Source: an uncultured Ruminococcus sp.
GTDB taxonomy: Bacteria > Bacillota > Clostridia > Oscillospirales > Ruminococcaceae
Assembly: GCA_937898375.1 (NCBI GenBank)
Contig: CALEJX010000286.1
Span: 1-6,920 of the forward strand
Reading direction: 5' to 3'
DNA: 6,920 nt
Shown here: positions 6,351 to 6,920 of the stretch, piece after piece
Position numbering within the stretch: position 1 is the first letter of the stretch
How the letters are laid out: the number at the start of each line of letters is the position of its first letter
Program-made: the position numbers and the translations under genes
The notes under the pieces: model-generated
Database searches by the model: none
Told to the model about the DNA's origin: nothing
Seen by the model: only the letters and a program-made list of their open reading frames with translations

Positions 6351-6433
6351 AGCACGAGTTGTCCGTCATAGGAATACAAGCGTATTTCACAAACATACAC
6401 CGAAAAATCTATAAAAATTAGTCCATTTATACA

Positions 6434-6462
6434 TTGACTTAATCACGCAAATTCGGTATACT
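6434..6462 (+). promoter_or_regulatory. Promoter of the aspartokinase gene
   Basis: TTGACT (6434-6439), a 17-base spacer and TATACT (6457-6462) form a near-consensus housekeeping promoter. Transcription would start near 6469, giving a leader of about 67 bases. That is too short for a lysine riboswitch or a T-box. Confidence 0.78.
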
Positions 6463-6474
6463 ATTTATTGTAAC

Positions 6475-6500
6475 GTCAGCGTGGAAAAAAGCACGCAGAC
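6475..6500 (+). promoter_or_regulatory. Stem-loop at the 5' end of the aspartokinase leader
   Basis: GTC-A-GCGTG (6475-6483) pairs with CACGC-A-GAC (6492-6500) as 3 + 5 base pairs around a single A-A opposition, with the purine loop GAAAAAAG. It begins about 6 bases from the predicted transcription start and ends 21 bases before the ribosome binding site. It may be an mRNA-stabilising hairpin or part of a small regulatory leader. I recognise no known riboswitch. Confidence 0.45.
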
Positions 6501-6521
6501 AGGAATAATTCTATAGTTTAT

Positions 6522-6527
6522 AAGGGG
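6522..6527 (+). promoter_or_regulatory. Ribosome binding site of aspartokinase
   Basis: AAGGGG lies 8 bases upstream of the ATG at 6536 and supports that start, which is directly followed by the conserved kinase N-terminus. Confidence 0.7.
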
Positions 6528-6535
6528 TTTGTGTA

Positions 6536-6920
6536 ATGACAAAGGTTGTAAAATTCGGCGGCAGCTCTCTTGCAAGCGCTGAGCAGTTCAAAAAGGTCAA
6601 GGAGATAATCACAGCAGAAAGCTCAAGAAGATTTGTTGTGCCGTCTGCTCCTGGTAAAAGATTTTCAAACGACACAAAGGTAACTGATATGCTTTACGGC
6701 TGCTATGATCTTGCTGCAAAGGGCAAGGATTTCAGCAGCGAGTTCGACGCTATCAAGGATAGATATTACGGTATAATCAACGATCTGGGTCTTGACCTTT
6801 CTCTTGAAAAGGAGTTTGAGACTATTAAGGCTTGCTTTATCGGCAAGGCAGGACGTGACTATGCGGCTTCCCGTGGCGAGTATCTTAATGGTATCGTTCT
6901 TGCTGACTATCTTGGATATA
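6536..6920 (+). CDS. Aspartokinase (aspartate kinase), N-terminal 128 residues
   Basis: Aspartokinase phosphorylates L-aspartate with ATP to form aspartyl-4-phosphate, the first step towards lysine, threonine, methionine and diaminopimelate, in the cytoplasm. The visible N-terminus begins MTKVVKFGGSSLASAEQFKK, with the ATP-binding KFGGSS at residues 6-11. It continues with VVPSAPGKRFSNDTKVTDML (34-53), a pattern close to the B. subtilis YclM (aspartokinase III) and E. coli LysC type rather than the B. subtilis alpha/beta LysC type. SRGEYLNG (112-119) contains the conserved SxGE of the kinase active site. The catalytic remainder and the ACT regulatory domains lie beyond the window, so feedback specificity cannot be judged. 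The gene has its own promoter and leader hairpin. The frame stays open to the right edge. Confidence 0.93.
   Translation, partial: MTKVVKFGGSSLASAEQFKKVKEIITAESSRRFVVPSAPGKRFSNDTKVTDMLYGCYDLAAKGKDFSSEFDAIKDRYYGIINDLGLDLSLEKEFETIKACFIGKAGRDYAASRGEYLNGIVLADYLGY

Noticed and set aside
6469..6535. Lysine riboswitch or T-box before aspartokinase
   Set aside because: The leader is about 67 bases, far too short, and it lacks their conserved elements.

Overview
The window looks like a chromosomal segment from a Gram-positive anaerobe of the Clostridia, most likely a Ruminococcus-like Oscillospirales member. This is inferred from three things: the moderately AT-rich sequence with many ATA and AAG codons, the strong AGGAGG-type ribosome binding sites and TTGACT/TATAAT promoters, and the protein types (BceB-type FtsX permease, YclM-type aspartokinase, multi-membrane-span EAL protein). 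No mobile element, rRNA, tRNA or CRISPR array was seen.

Layout. (1) The left end holds the 3' part of a BceB-like ABC transporter permease on the + strand. A 50-residue one-span membrane protein follows 7 bases later, then a perfect 13-bp hairpin terminator in a convergent gap. (2) On the - strand, read from right to left, is a two-gene metal-transport operon. An 82-residue membrane-anchored protein resembling the PacL/DUF1490 and DUF6110 types is joined by a TAATG overlap to a 699-residue heavy-metal P-type ATPase resembling mycobacterial CtpC. The operon has a near-consensus promoter and a leader with a 17-bp stem near its 5' end. All four imperfections of that stem are G-U pairs on the transcribed strand only. 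(3) A 474-bp AT-rich divergent intergenic region separates this operon from a + strand gene for a 639-residue c-di-GMP phosphodiesterase: seven membrane spans, a degenerate GGDEF domain and an intact EAL domain. Two GTTAT/ATAAC dyads lie at its promoter. It ends in a classic TTCG-loop terminator. (4) The right end starts an aspartokinase gene with its own promoter and a short leader hairpin; it runs off the window.

These are four separate transcription units rather than one pathway: envelope or antimicrobial-peptide transport, metal export, second-messenger breakdown, and entry to aspartate-family amino-acid synthesis. The most unusual part is the metal operon. Its ATPase keeps the general P-type catalytic motifs but lacks both the CPx membrane motif and the Pro of the HP motif, and it is translationally coupled to a probable small partner protein, an arrangement best known from mycobacteria.
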